NCBI RefSeq assembly: GCF_039536765.1
Contig: NZ_BAAAZF010000001.1
Coordinates: 1,860,001-1,924,000, forward strand
Length of the DNA stretch: 64,000 nucleotides
DNA from: Parerythrobacter jejuensis
Lineage (GTDB): Bacteria; Pseudomonadota; Alphaproteobacteria; Sphingomonadales; Sphingomonadaceae
Reading direction: 5' to 3'
Part shown: positions 24,982 through 33,834 of the stretch, in pieces
How positions within the stretch are numbered: position 1 is the first letter of the stretch
How the letters are laid out: every line of letters starts with the position of its first letter
Position numbers and translations under genes: made by a program
The notes under the pieces: model-generated
What the model was told of the DNA's origin: nothing
Seen by the model: only the letters and a program-made list of their open reading frames with translations
Database searches by the model: none

Positions 24982-26445
24982 TCAGTTCCCCAGCGGGTTG
25001 TTTTCGCGCGCGAAATCCTCGGAGAAGCTGGCGCGAGGATCACCGCGCAGCTCTGTACGTGGCCGCAAGCTTTCGCTTTCGAAGCGCGCAATCGCGGGAG
25101 CAGGCTCGGCATCCGGCGCCTGAACGCGCCAAACAATCCCGGCCGTATCATCGGTGACCAGCAACGATCCATCGCCGCCCCATTCGACCCAGGTCGGCCG
25201 CCCGCGTGTATCGCCATTGTCCTTGAGGAAATCGGTCAGAACCGGAATGGGCTTACCGAGCGGATTGCCCCTTTCATCGAAGGGAACATAGACCACGTCA
25301 TACCCTGACGGCGGCTTGCGGTTCCAAGACCCGTGGCGAGCGATAAAGGCACCGCGGCCAAATGCCGGCCCCATTCGGTTACCCTCCGCGCTGAAGACCA
25401 GGCCCAGTGCGGCCACATGCGGGCCCATCGCGTATTCGGGTCGCCGGGTATATTCGGTCAGGAAATTGGGCATCGGCGCGTCGACGCGGTCGTCGAAATT
25501 GTCCTTCCAATAGACCCACGGCCAGCCATATTGCGCGCCGACCGGGACATTGGTCAGATAATCAGGCACCAGATCGCTGCCGAGCATGTCACGCTCGTTG
25601 ACGGTGGTCCAAAGCTCGCCCGACATCGGATTCCAGTCGAGCCCGTTGGGATTGCGCAAACCAACCGCAAACGGGCGCTGCGAATTGGTCTCGAGATTAT
25701 ACTCCCAGATCATGGCTCGGCCCTCTTCGACCTCCATGCCCTGCTCGCCGATATTCGAGACCGAGCCGACCGCAACATAAATGCGTGTCCCGTCAGGACT
25801 GAGCTCGATATTGCGCATCCAGTGCCCCCCGCCCGGTGCAAGATCCATCAATTTGCGCGGTTCGCCGGTCAACTCCATCGTGCCCAATTCATAGGGAAAG
25901 GCCAGGAGCGCGTCGTGATTGGCGATATAAAGTGTGCCCTCGCGCCAGGCGATGCCCGAAGGTGAATCAAGGGCATCCGTCAGCACCTGTTTGACTTCGG
26001 CAGTGCCATCGCCGTCGGCATCTCGCAGCAGGACCAGCTCGTTGGCCGAATCGCCGGTTGCCCCGGCCCAGCCCATCAACAGGTCTGCGATCCAGCCGGT
26101 GATGCCGCCGCCGTCTTCACTTTTTGGTGCGCGGGTCAGCGTGACCAGAACGTCGCCGTTAGGCAGCCGATGGAGCACGCGTGGGTGGTCCAGACCCTCG
26201 GCAAAGCGGTTGACGACAAGACCGTCCGCCGCTGTTGGCAATTCGCCGTCTTCCCAGCCGACCGGTTCGGCGATCCGCACTGTCGGGACCGCCTCGCCCT
26301 GCGGTTCTGCAAGGGTCGGATCCGTTCCGGTGACTTCGTCCACGGACAGCGCGGCGGTATTACCGCGAGTGAGGAAGAACAAGGCAAGGCCAAGGGCCAG
26401 GACGATGACAAGAAGGGCGATCAGTATTTTGCGGCGAGTGCTCAT
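24982..26445 (-). CDS. Sorbosone/glucose dehydrogenase-type beta-propeller protein, membrane anchored
   Basis: A 487-residue PQQ-dependent sugar dehydrogenase-like protein. An N-terminal transmembrane anchor (ILIALLVIVLALGLALFFLT, residues 7-26) would place the six-bladed propeller in the periplasm. Family motifs include GLDHPRVLHRLPNGDVLVT, SPDGTRIYVAVGS, VGLRNPNGLDWNPMSGELW, GPHVAALGLVFS and FIARHGSWNRKPPSGYDV, whose Arg/His and Asn are typical of sorbosone dehydrogenases. It would oxidise an aldose or ketose and pass electrons to the respiratory chain. The substrate and whether PQQ is bound are unproven; no PQQ biosynthesis gene lies in the window. Confidence 0.85.
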   Translation of the reverse strand: MSTRRKILIALLVIVLALGLALFFLTRGNTAALSVDEVTGTDPTLAEPQGEAVPTVRIAEPVGWEDGELPTAADGLVVNRFAEGLDHPRVLHRLPNGDVLVTLTRAPKSEDGGGITGWIADLLMGWAGATGDSANELVLLRDADGDGTAEVKQVLTDALDSPSGIAWREGTLYIANHDALLAFPYELGTMELTGEPRKLMDLAPGGGHWMRNIELSPDGTRIYVAVGSVSNIGEQGMEVEEGRAMIWEYNLETNSQRPFAVGLRNPNGLDWNPMSGELWTTVNERDMLGSDLVPDYLTNVPVGAQYGWPWVYWKDNFDDRVDAPMPNFLTEYTRRPEYAMGPHVAALGLVFSAEGNRMGPAFGRGAFIARHGSWNRKPPSGYDVVYVPFDERGNPLGKPIPVLTDFLKDNGDTRGRPTWVEWGGDGSLLVTDDTAGIVWRVQAPDAEPAPAIARFESESLRPRTELRGDPRASFSEDFARENNPLGN

Positions 26446-26539
26446 GGCAGTGTGGAATAGGCAACCCAGCTAGCGGCGGCAATCTTTTTGAGGCGCCAGC
26501 GCTTGCGCCGCAGCGTCCACTGTCTAGATCGAAGTGTAT

Positions 26540-27022
26540 ATGTTCGATTTTGCCCCCGATGCCACCACCCCTCCCGCCGAACGCTACCGCCAATTGGCAG
26601 ATGCGGCCGATGCACTCACGCAAGGCGAGAAGGATAGCGTGGCCAACATGGCCAATCTGGCCGCCTTGATGTGGGAGTATGTCCCCGACCTCAATTGGGC
26701 CGGCTTTTACCGTGTCGTTGGGGAAGAACTGGTCCTCGGGCCCTTCATTGGCAGGCCGGCCTGTATCCGGATACCGATTGGCCAAGGCGTTTGCGGCACA
26801 GCCGCCGAGACCGGCGAAACCCAGCGGGTTGAAGATGTTCATGCCTTCCCCGGTCATATTGCATGCGACGCGGCGAGCCAGTCGGAACTGGTGGTTCCGA
26901 TCCTGCAGAGCGGAAGCGTGATCGCCGTTATCGATCTGGATGCGCCGACGAAAGCGCGATTCAGCGTAGAAGATGCTGAGGGTATCGAGACTCTGGCCAA
27001 CCGGATCGCTGACCGCATTTGA
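26540..27022 (+). CDS. Free methionine-(R)-sulfoxide reductase (GAF domain, fRMsr)
   Basis: A 160-residue GAF-domain protein of the YebR/fRMsr type, which reduces free methionine-R-sulfoxide with thioredoxin. The three catalytic or resolving cysteines are at the expected spacing in RPACIRIPIGQGVCG and GHIACDAAS. Other family marks are LNWAGFYR and SELVVPI. ATG at 26540 is chosen over the in-frame GTG two codons upstream. It is divergent from the sorbosone dehydrogenase gene and monocistronic. Confidence 0.9.
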   Translation: MFDFAPDATTPPAERYRQLADAADALTQGEKDSVANMANLAALMWEYVPDLNWAGFYRVVGEELVLGPFIGRPACIRIPIGQGVCGTAAETGETQRVEDVHAFPGHIACDAASQSELVVPILQSGSVIAVIDLDAPTKARFSVEDAEGIETLANRIADRI

Positions 27023-27163
27023 TGCGTTAGCCAACGATTCGACCCGAAACGGGACAGGAGCCGCGCAACCGCGTGACTCTGCGCCTTACGATGTTAAATT
27101 TTCTCTTAACGCACAGGATTCGTGCATCCGCGCACGATCTCGAAACTGCCTAAGGGGAATGCC

Positions 27164-28165
27164 ATGTCGACCCGTTTGCCAATCCGTCGCCTCGCTGCAA
27201 CGGGCTCTGCTCTCACTGCAATCATTGCCGCCGCGCCAGCTTTGGCTGCACAGGAAATGACCTATGAAGAGCGCGTCTATGAATATGCCCAGCCTCTTCC
27301 CGAGGGCGAACCGCAGCCGGTCTTTGTGCGCGAGCCGGTTGTGCAGCCGATCCCGGCCCGGATGCCGTCGGCTAATGGCTATGATGTCGAATACGACGTA
27401 GAATATGATCAGGCGCCGCCGATGCCTGCTCCGGTCGCCACCCATGGCCCGGCCGGCATGATGCATCCGCCCATGCCGCAGCCTGTCGCAGCCGCTCCGA
27501 CGCAAGGTGGCTATCCTCAATCAGCCTATCCGCAGCCTTACCCGCAGCAAGCCGGTTACCCGCCACAGGCGGGATACCCTCCCATGCCGCCGGTTATGAA
27601 TCGCGACACCTGGATCGATGATTGCCGCGCCTATCTCAAGGAGCGTCGTCGCCGAGGCGATCGTGGTGGTGTTATTGGCGGTGTGCTGGGCGCAGCGGCC
27701 GGGGGCGTCATCGGCAACCGAATTGCCGACAGCGAGCGGCTGGGCGGCACATTGATCGGTGCTGGCGTCGGTGGCCTCGCCGGTGTCGCAATCGGCGCTG
27801 CCATCGGTCTGGCCAAGGGGGACCCGACCAAGAAGGAATGCAAGCGCTGGCTTGAGCGTTACGAAGATGGCGGTCGCTGGCAAGGCGCCGGCTATCCCGG
27901 TGGCGGTCACGGTTATGGACATGGTTACGGTTACGGTTGGGGTGGATGGTCTGGCGGCTATGTCGTGGCACCGGTCACGACTGTCGTAGTCCATCACGGA
28001 CCGGCCTATGTGCCGGTCGTCCGGGAAATTGTGACCGAGGAATGGGTCGAGGAAGAAGTGATCGTGCACAAGAAGGTGCATGCGCGTCGTCCAGCCCCTG
28101 CTCGGAAAGTGCGCTATATCAAGCAGCAGCCGACCAAGCGGATCAAATATTCCAAAGGAAAATAA
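27164..28165 (+). CDS. Glycine-zipper 2TM domain envelope protein
   Basis: A 333-residue secreted or envelope protein. A cleavable signal peptide ends at ALAAQE (about residue 30). A Pro/Gln/Tyr-rich low-complexity region (about 80-145, repeated YPQ and GYPP units) leads to a glycine-zipper pair (GGVIGGVLGAAAGGVIGN and GAGVGGLAGVAIGAAIG, about 165-215) of the SlyB/Rick_17kDa type. A Gly/Tyr/His stretch and a basic C-terminus that could bind anionic surfaces follow. ATG at 27164 follows AGGGGAAT, preferred over 27122. Likely an outer-membrane-associated structural or stress lipoprotein-like protein, though no lipobox is present. Confidence 0.8.
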   Translation: MSTRLPIRRLAATGSALTAIIAAAPALAAQEMTYEERVYEYAQPLPEGEPQPVFVREPVVQPIPARMPSANGYDVEYDVEYDQAPPMPAPVATHGPAGMMHPPMPQPVAAAPTQGGYPQSAYPQPYPQQAGYPPQAGYPPMPPVMNRDTWIDDCRAYLKERRRRGDRGGVIGGVLGAAAGGVIGNRIADSERLGGTLIGAGVGGLAGVAIGAAIGLAKGDPTKKECKRWLERYEDGGRWQGAGYPGGGHGYGHGYGYGWGGWSGGYVVAPVTTVVVHHGPAYVPVVREIVTEEWVEEEVIVHKKVHARRPAPARKVRYIKQQPTKRIKYSKGK

Positions 28166-28185
28166 GCGTTTGGCGAGACTATCGC

Positions 28186-30930
28186 CTAGGGGTTGCGGCC
28201 GACCGGGATTGACGGGTCAGCTTCAACTCCGGCGATAATTGCGGGCACGCCTTCTTCCAGCTGGATGGTACCCAGACGGGCAATATCGCTGTCGCTGTTG
28301 ATGGTGACATCGGTGGCTAGAGCGGTCTTCACCTTCAACTGGCGCGCGATGCCGGGGGCTACGCGCAAGCGATAGTTTCCGTAAGGCACACGTTCGAAAA
28401 GGAAAAATCCGTCGAACTCGCTAATGGTGCTGGCAACCACGCGGCCTGCAGTGTCCATCAGCTCGAGATCCAGCCCTCCCAGCTCACGCCCGCTCGACGA
28501 GAGAATCACGCCTTCAACCTCTCCGGTGGCCGAGATGGGAATGTCGATTTCTGCATGGACACCCGGGCGCGGGACAATCACCACGCCTTCACTCGCAGGG
28601 GCCAAGAACGGATCATCGAGCGAGGAAGCATCAATGCCCACCAGAACCGGCCGGAATGGCTTGAGGGTATCGACCACGGTCCGGCCCTCTTCGTTAGTCG
28701 GCTCCGAAGTTCCTGCGAGGCCCGCGGTAACCGTCACGTCGGGCAGCATGGGTTCGTCGGCAGAGCGAACTCCGTCGCCATTGGTGTCCCGAAATACGTT
28801 CACAACCGCCTGGCCACCGCGTGCCAGTCGCCGTTGTGAGACGCGGATGCCGCCATTGACCGGGTCAGGCCCAAGGCTGAAGGCAAGGGAAATCCCGGCA
28901 CCGATCGCCCCGTCCGTACTGTAATTCAGCGTGCTATTGAGGGCAAAACGGTCAAACGTATGCGTGTAGCCGGCGCCGAAAGTGGCTGTTTTGCTGGACG
29001 GAATGTAATCGACATCAATCGAAACATCATTGCGATCCGACAGGCTCTTGCGCGTCGACAAGCGTATGTTTCGCAAGCCTTTTTCGGGGCCCGAAAGATC
29101 GAAATTGGCGGCGCCGCGGACCCGGACGCCGAGGATCTGGGCATTGGCCAGCAATTGCAATGTCGTGTTCTTGCTCGTTTCGCCGGTTAAGGCATTTTCA
29201 AACTGCCCATGGCCCACTTGCGCGGTCAGGCTCAATCGCTTCAGCGCAATCGAGGTTGCGAGCGAGGCTTGCGTAGATGTCGAGCCATTGCGAAGGTTCG
29301 AACGATTGACGGCCGCCTGGATCGGCACGCTGACGCGCCCCAACCGCAGCGACGTGTCTGCCTGAAAGGTAAATTTATTCTTAACGCCAGAGCTCACAAA
29401 CTCGCTGGTATAGTCGTCCGAGACCCACAGCACCGATGCGCCGAGGTTGAACCGACCGATTTGGCCGTTCCCTTGGACTATACCACTGAATCCCGCACCA
29501 ATTTCATGTGCGCCGCCGGCCTGGATCTGGAAGGCACCAAAGGATCGGTTGACCAGTCCTTCGACATAGCTTCGCCGTCGACCGGCAAAGTCGATACTAT
29601 GCGCACTCAGCGAAGCGCTGGTGCGTTTGTCGATCCCGTAGTCAAATCCAGCGGCAAGACGCCATGCACCCACTCCGGGCGGAGAATTGGACCGTAAATC
29701 AATGAGATCGCGGCGATCCTGCAGCGCATTGAACCAATAGTGCAAGGTTCCCGGCTCGAGTAAGCTTCCTCCCACCGGGAAGGAGACGACTTCACGCTTT
29801 TCCTGTCCCTGCGGGCCATACAGGACGACTTCAAAGTCGTTCCGTCCGTAAAACAGGTCCACTTCAAGGAATTCATACCGCCCATCGATCGGCGCATCGA
29901 GAAACGCGATCAGCTGTCCATTGCGATAGAGCTCGGCATCCCAACCCGCCGGCATCGTGCCGCGCAGATCGGTGGTCGAGAACCGCCGGTCGCGTCCGAT
30001 AGGAAGGTTGTTGACAGCCACGCCGCGCCCCACGCCACCCTGGGCCGTCAACTGACCGGACTCGCCCTGGACATCGCCCGCAATGACTTGACGCGCCTTG
30101 AGCGGGCCGAGAAGTCCGGCTTCTGGATCAAACCTAAAGGCCTGCACCCGCAAACTGGTCGGCGAAAGCCGGTTATCCGTGGCCAGGCGTGCATTGTAGC
30201 TGACGCCCAGCGCCTCACCCGCCGCGTAAAGCTCAACACGGCCCTGTGTGCGCGTCTTCTGGCCGGGCGCCATGGCAACGCTGCTGCGCACATTCACATC
30301 GACTGACGGCGTGCGCCAGAGTTTGTATTCCATGTCTTGCGACGGAAATGCCGAGAGGTCGAAGGCCTTTTTCTTCTTGCCCTTAAGTCGCGCCGCGCGA
30401 CTTCTGCGCTCCATCGCTTGCAGGAACGGGAGCGGCTTCTCGCTCTCCAAAGTCACGATCGAGTTGTACAAATCGTGCGTGAAAGTAACGCCGAACCAGC
30501 GCCCTAGCGCCTTGGTATCGACGCACCACCCTTCGGGCGTGTCATATATGTCGTTTGCCAGCGGCGCATTCCGACTGTTCACGTTTTGTACCGTATTTGC
30601 TTCGCGATCAAGCGTGAAAACCTGATCTTCCGAGAACAACCAGCCGGTTGCGCGGCGCGACTTCTTGTCGAGGCGCACAGGCAGGTCGAGTGACTGAATG
30701 ACGTCGGCCAGGTCAAGGCACACGCCGCCATCCAATTGATAGCCACGGATATCGAGCGGGAGCCGGAAATTCTTCACCCGCATTTCAAGGATGACGAAGT
30801 CATCTTCTGTCGGTTGGTAGCGGGTGGATTCAGCGGTCCCGGCCTGGGCCATTGCCGGCGTCGCACAGCCGAACGCCGCCGCAGCGAGAGCTGCAGCGGC
30901 GCTAAAGGCCTTGGCTGTACGAGGTATCAC
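28186..30930 (-). CDS. Outer membrane usher-like protein with C-terminal SdrD-B/carboxypeptidase-regulatory domains
   Basis: A 914-residue candidate usher that would assemble and export the DUF4402 subunit. A signal peptide (1-28, ending PAMAQAG) and an N-terminal periplasmic domain are followed by a long beta-barrel-like region (about 210-690) with usher-type elements AGDVQGESGQLTAQGGV, AELYRNGQLIAFLDAP and DFEVVLYGPQGQEKREVV. After the barrel come a B-domain-like module with an EF-hand-type loop DTNGDGVRSADE (about 713-724) and a carboxypeptidase-regulatory-like fold (GEVEGVILSSSGRELGG ... DGFFLFERVPYGNYRLRV). It lies 29 bp after the chaperone gene. Barrel and pathway assignment rest on similarity and context. 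Confidence 0.82.
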   Translation of the reverse strand: MIPRTAKAFSAAAALAAAAFGCATPAMAQAGTAESTRYQPTEDDFVILEMRVKNFRLPLDIRGYQLDGGVCLDLADVIQSLDLPVRLDKKSRRATGWLFSEDQVFTLDREANTVQNVNSRNAPLANDIYDTPEGWCVDTKALGRWFGVTFTHDLYNSIVTLESEKPLPFLQAMERRSRAARLKGKKKKAFDLSAFPSQDMEYKLWRTPSVDVNVRSSVAMAPGQKTRTQGRVELYAAGEALGVSYNARLATDNRLSPTSLRVQAFRFDPEAGLLGPLKARQVIAGDVQGESGQLTAQGGVGRGVAVNNLPIGRDRRFSTTDLRGTMPAGWDAELYRNGQLIAFLDAPIDGRYEFLEVDLFYGRNDFEVVLYGPQGQEKREVVSFPVGGSLLEPGTLHYWFNALQDRRDLIDLRSNSPPGVGAWRLAAGFDYGIDKRTSASLSAHSIDFAGRRRSYVEGLVNRSFGAFQIQAGGAHEIGAGFSGIVQGNGQIGRFNLGASVLWVSDDYTSEFVSSGVKNKFTFQADTSLRLGRVSVPIQAAVNRSNLRNGSTSTQASLATSIALKRLSLTAQVGHGQFENALTGETSKNTTLQLLANAQILGVRVRGAANFDLSGPEKGLRNIRLSTRKSLSDRNDVSIDVDYIPSSKTATFGAGYTHTFDRFALNSTLNYSTDGAIGAGISLAFSLGPDPVNGGIRVSQRRLARGGQAVVNVFRDTNGDGVRSADEPMLPDVTVTAGLAGTSEPTNEEGRTVVDTLKPFRPVLVGIDASSLDDPFLAPASEGVVIVPRPGVHAEIDIPISATGEVEGVILSSSGRELGGLDLELMDTAGRVVASTISEFDGFFLFERVPYGNYRLRVAPGIARQLKVKTALATDVTINSDSDIARLGTIQLEEGVPAIIAGVEADPSIPVGRNP

Positions 30931-30959
30931 CGTGTTTTCCGGTCAATGCCTGTGGCGGG

Positions 30960-31802
30960 CTAGCCCAGGTCCGCTTCGACGGAGGCGATCAATTCACCAC
31001 CGTTTTCAGGGAGTTCACGATATTCGATCGTTACCGGTCCACGCCCGCGCATGGATGCGAGTTGCTCTGCGCTGACCGGGATAGAAACGACCCGCTGGTC
31101 AATTTCGGGATAAAGCGCGACTCCAGCGGCCAGAGTGATGGGCTTGTCTTCACCCGGCACCTTCACGTGCAATGCACCATAGGTTGAACCCGTGCCTTCG
31201 CGATTGAGGACCAAACCGATCAGTCCGCCGCGCGGATCCTCGAAGATCTGTGGTTTTGCCAGAGTCGCGCCGCTTTCCACCTTACCCTTGCGGATGATCA
31301 GCGGAATGGTGACGCCATATATCGCCTGGATATCGATCACGAGCCCTTGCGCTTCTGGCGCAGTGGGGTCGAGGCGCTTGGGTTTTGGGATGGCGCGAAA
31401 CGAAAGGTGGGCCCGATACTCACCGTCGGGCAATTCAGCCGGCGGGCGGGCAGAGATACGAACCGATTGCGGCTGGCCTGGCGGCAGCACGATCCGGCGC
31501 GGTGCGTAGCGGACCATGGACAAGGCAGCCTGCTCGAGCGTGTTGGCATCTTCGCGCGAAATCTCGGAAAGATTGCCATTGCCATCCATCCGGCGCAGCT
31601 CGAGGCCGATCCGGTAAGTTGCTTCTTCGGAACCGATATTGCTCAAGATTACTTCGCCGCCGCGACGGCCATCGAGAATTACGCGGGTTGGGGCTACCAA
31701 TAGGTCACCCTGCGCAACGGCAGGCGCCGACTGCAAGCCAACGGCCGCGGTCACAAACAGCAGGATAGTGGAAAAGGCCTTGCCGAACAGGCGGATGCGC
31801 AT
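30960..31802 (-). CDS. PapD-like periplasmic fimbrial chaperone
   Basis: A 280-residue periplasmic chaperone candidate. The signal peptide runs to about residue 31 (SAPAVAQ). The mature part is a two-domain immunoglobulin-like PapD fold: first domain with LLVAPTRVILDGRRGGEVILSN-type opening (split here as LLVAPTRVIL and GGEVILSNIGSEEATYRI), RYAPRRIVLPPGQPQSVRI and DGEYRAHLSFRAI; second domain from about 185. It would cap pilin subunits in the periplasm before transfer to the usher next door. ATG at 31802 follows GGAGG, so I prefer it to the longer frame. Gene order pilin-chaperone-usher supports the role. Confidence 0.83.
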   Translation of the reverse strand: MRIRLFGKAFSTILLFVTAAVGLQSAPAVAQGDLLVAPTRVILDGRRGGEVILSNIGSEEATYRIGLELRRMDGNGNLSEISREDANTLEQAALSMVRYAPRRIVLPPGQPQSVRISARPPAELPDGEYRAHLSFRAIPKPKRLDPTAPEAQGLVIDIQAIYGVTIPLIIRKGKVESGATLAKPQIFEDPRGGLIGLVLNREGTGSTYGALHVKVPGEDKPITLAAGVALYPEIDQRVVSIPVSAEQLASMRGRGPVTIEYRELPENGGELIASVEADLG

Positions 31803-31936
31803 CGTTTGTCCTCCGATATGTCGCATGCCGGCATTCTTCCGGCATCGATGATTTCACCAACCATCGGTAATCGAAGAGGGTTAAGAACCGCTAAAGGATG
31901 GCCCGAGGGCACGTGGTAACGGCCCATAAACAGAAA

Positions 31937-31962
31937 GCCGCGCCCCGTTTCCGGAGCGCGGC
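31937..31962 (-). terminator. GAAA-loop terminator between pilin and chaperone genes
   Basis: On the minus strand an 11-bp stem (GCCGCGCTCCG / CGGGGCGCGGC, one G-U pair) with a GAAA loop is followed by TTTCTGTTT, 26 bp after the pilin stop. Partial read-through here would give far more pilin than chaperone and usher. Confidence 0.82.
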
Positions 31963-31988
31963 CTTCGCTTTTTCGTCTGCAACCAGAC

Positions 31989-32648
31989 TTATTCGTAGTT
32001 GACGCTCACGTCGAACTGACCGGTGTATACGCCGACCGACTGGTCACCGCGAACAGCCAAGGTAGCGCCGACGATGAAGCTACCTTCACCCGAGCCGTCC
32101 AGAACCATGCCCGGAGCGGCGGTCGTTGCGTCGCCGCTACGTACCAGAACCGGCGAGTTGTCAGGATTGAACAGCGGATCGCCGGTTACCGGATCGGTAT
32201 CCTGGACCAGGGCGTTCAGCTCTTCGGTCGACGTCCAGCCCGAAACGGACATGGTGTCGCCACCGGTTTCGCTCAGCGTGATAGCAGCCGAAGGCAGCGA
32301 GATCACGACGGGCTTGCTGGCGGTACCGCCCGAAATGTTGAACTGCGGCATGTTGACGGTGCCCGAGCAGATCAGCTCGGCGTCGGCGCAGGTGATTTCA
32401 GGCGAACCGAGGTTGTCGGACAGCACAGCATCATAGGTGTTGAGCGAAGGGTCAGCCGAAGTATCGGTGACGGTGATCTTGCCGAAGTCCAGCAGCGTGC
32501 CGGTTTCGACTTCCAGCGTCAGGGCGCTGAGAATTTCTGCCTTGGCGTTTGCAGTGGCTTCATTGTCAGCCTGTGCATGAGCCGGAACGGCAATCATGGC
32601 ACCTGCAGCAACAGCAATGGCGGCGCCCGTACGAAGCATATTTTTCAT
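31989..32648 (-). CDS. DUF4402 domain protein, probable pilus/surface subunit
   Basis: A 219-residue secreted DUF4402 protein. The signal peptide ends at VPAHAQA (about residue 24). The conserved opening ALTLEVETGTLLDFGKITV and closing SVGVYTGQFDVSVNYE are typical of this beta-sandwich family. The last strand has alternating hydrophobics and a penultimate Tyr, like chaperone-usher pilins that polymerise by donor-strand exchange. Two cysteines (ITCADAELICSG) could form a disulphide. ATG at 32648 follows GGAAGGA. It heads the pilin-chaperone-usher cluster and is followed by a strong terminator. The subunit role is inferred from context. Confidence 0.8.
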   Translation of the reverse strand: MKNMLRTGAAIAVAAGAMIAVPAHAQADNEATANAKAEILSALTLEVETGTLLDFGKITVTDTSADPSLNTYDAVLSDNLGSPEITCADAELICSGTVNMPQFNISGGTASKPVVISLPSAAITLSETGGDTMSVSGWTSTEELNALVQDTDPVTGDPLFNPDNSPVLVRSGDATTAAPGMVLDGSGEGSFIVGATLAVRGDQSVGVYTGQFDVSVNYE

Positions 32649-32783
32649 TCTTATGGTCCTTCCAACTTGGTCTTCGGATTCCCCGAGCGGGACCACGTGT
32701 TGGTTGCCCCGCCGAACTGGTCTCCCGACCGGTCCGTGGGCTCTAAGTAGAACTACCGAGTAAGGGCTTCGCTACTGAGAATG

Positions 32784-32811
32784 GTTAACAGGTGAACGGT
32801 TTTCTGTTAAC
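32784..32811. promoter_or_regulatory. Inverted repeat upstream of the pilin gene
   Basis: GTTAACAG-N12-CTGTTAAC, a perfect 8-bp inverted repeat, lies about 136 bp before the pilin start and 43 bp after parB. A T-run (CTTTTT) follows on the plus strand only, so it is not an obvious parB terminator. A second small repeat, GTAGAACTAC, is nearer the pilin gene at about 32748. Either may be an operator. Confidence 0.4.
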
Positions 32812-32853
32812 TTTTTCGGCAGGTGAGGAAAATAACTCTTTGAAAAATATGAT

Positions 32854-33834
32854 CTAGATGTCGCCGCCGGTCAGGCGCTGGCAAATCAGGTCAAGCTGAT
32901 CGAGGGTCCGGTAACGGATCGTAACCGCCCCGGAGCGCGGATCTGTATCCGTCTTGATACGCACCGGAAGACCAAGAAATTCTTCAAGGTGCCCCTGAAC
33001 GGCAGCGATATCGGCATCCTTCATCGGATCGCGCGAAATTTTCTGCTTTGCGGACGATTTCCGGGGAGCCTGCCCTCCCCGCACCAACTTCTCGACTTCG
33101 CGCACCGACAGTTTTCCGTCGACCGCCTGTTGTGCCAGTACCGTGGCATCATCATGCCCGATGAGAGCACGTGCATGTCCCATCGACAGGTCACCGCTCT
33201 CGACAAGCGCGATAACCGGCTCGGGCAAGATCAGCAGGCGCTGGAGATTTGCGACATGGCTGCGCGATTTCTCGACAATCTTGGCGATTTCGGCCTGGCT
33301 CAGGCCCTCCTCGTCAGAGAGTCGATGGTACGCCCGCGCCTCTTCGATCGGATTGAGGTCTTCACGCTGGATGTTCTCGATCAGCGCGAGGGCCATCACC
33401 TCACGCTCGTCCAGATCGCGAATGATGGCGGGAATCTGGTGCAATCGGGCCCGTTGCGCGGCCCGCCAACGGCGCTCGCCAGCGACAAGCTGGTATCGGC
33501 CCTTCGCCATTGGGCGCACGATAATGGGTTGAATCACGCCACGTTCGGCGATCGACGCGGCAAGTTCTTCCAGGGCTGTCTCGTCAAAATGTGTGCGCGG
33601 CTGACCGGGCAAGGGCGAAATCGAGGCAATCGGGAGCGAAGCCAGCCCATCCTGGGGCGCTCCCGTGGCTCCCGAACTTTCGCCTGCCGCGCTAGTTGGC
33701 GCATTCGTGACAAGAGGCTCCTCTCGCCGCGTTTCACCCATCAGGGCGCCCAACCCCTTGCCAAGCTTCTTTTTTTTGTCCGATGCGCGCGGAACGGCAC
33801 TGATCCGAATTGGGTCTGTTGGCTTGTCGCTCAC
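32854..33834 (-). CDS. parB: Chromosome partitioning protein ParB
   Basis: A 326-residue ParB CTPase clamp that loads at parS and spreads on origin-proximal DNA. The N-terminal CTP-binding domain includes LPGQPRTHF, GERRWRAAQ and ENIQREDLNPIEEA; the helix-turn-helix region is LSQAEIAKIVEKSRSHVANL; a C-terminal dimerisation domain ends IRYRTLDQLDLICQRL. A basic, low-complexity linker separates the last two. The ATGA overlap with parA (4 bp) shows coupling. Three parS sites lie at 34671, 35036 and 37138 in the same cluster. Confidence 0.95.
   Translation of the reverse strand: MSDKPTDPIRISAVPRASDKKKKLGKGLGALMGETRREEPLVTNAPTSAAGESSGATGAPQDGLASLPIASISPLPGQPRTHFDETALEELAASIAERGVIQPIIVRPMAKGRYQLVAGERRWRAAQRARLHQIPAIIRDLDEREVMALALIENIQREDLNPIEEARAYHRLSDEEGLSQAEIAKIVEKSRSHVANLQRLLILPEPVIALVESGDLSMGHARALIGHDDATVLAQQAVDGKLSVREVEKLVRGGQAPRKSSAKQKISRDPMKDADIAAVQGHLEEFLGLPVRIKTDTDPRSGAVTIRYRTLDQLDLICQRLTGGDI

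Noticed and set aside
27094-27109. CtrA box upstream of the glycine-zipper gene
   Set aside because: TTAA-N8-TTAA has a gap of 8 rather than 7, so it is not a consensus site.
28172-28186. Terminator between the glycine-zipper and usher genes
   Set aside because: GGCGA-N5-TCGCC is only a 5-bp stem without a T-run and overlaps the usher stop region.
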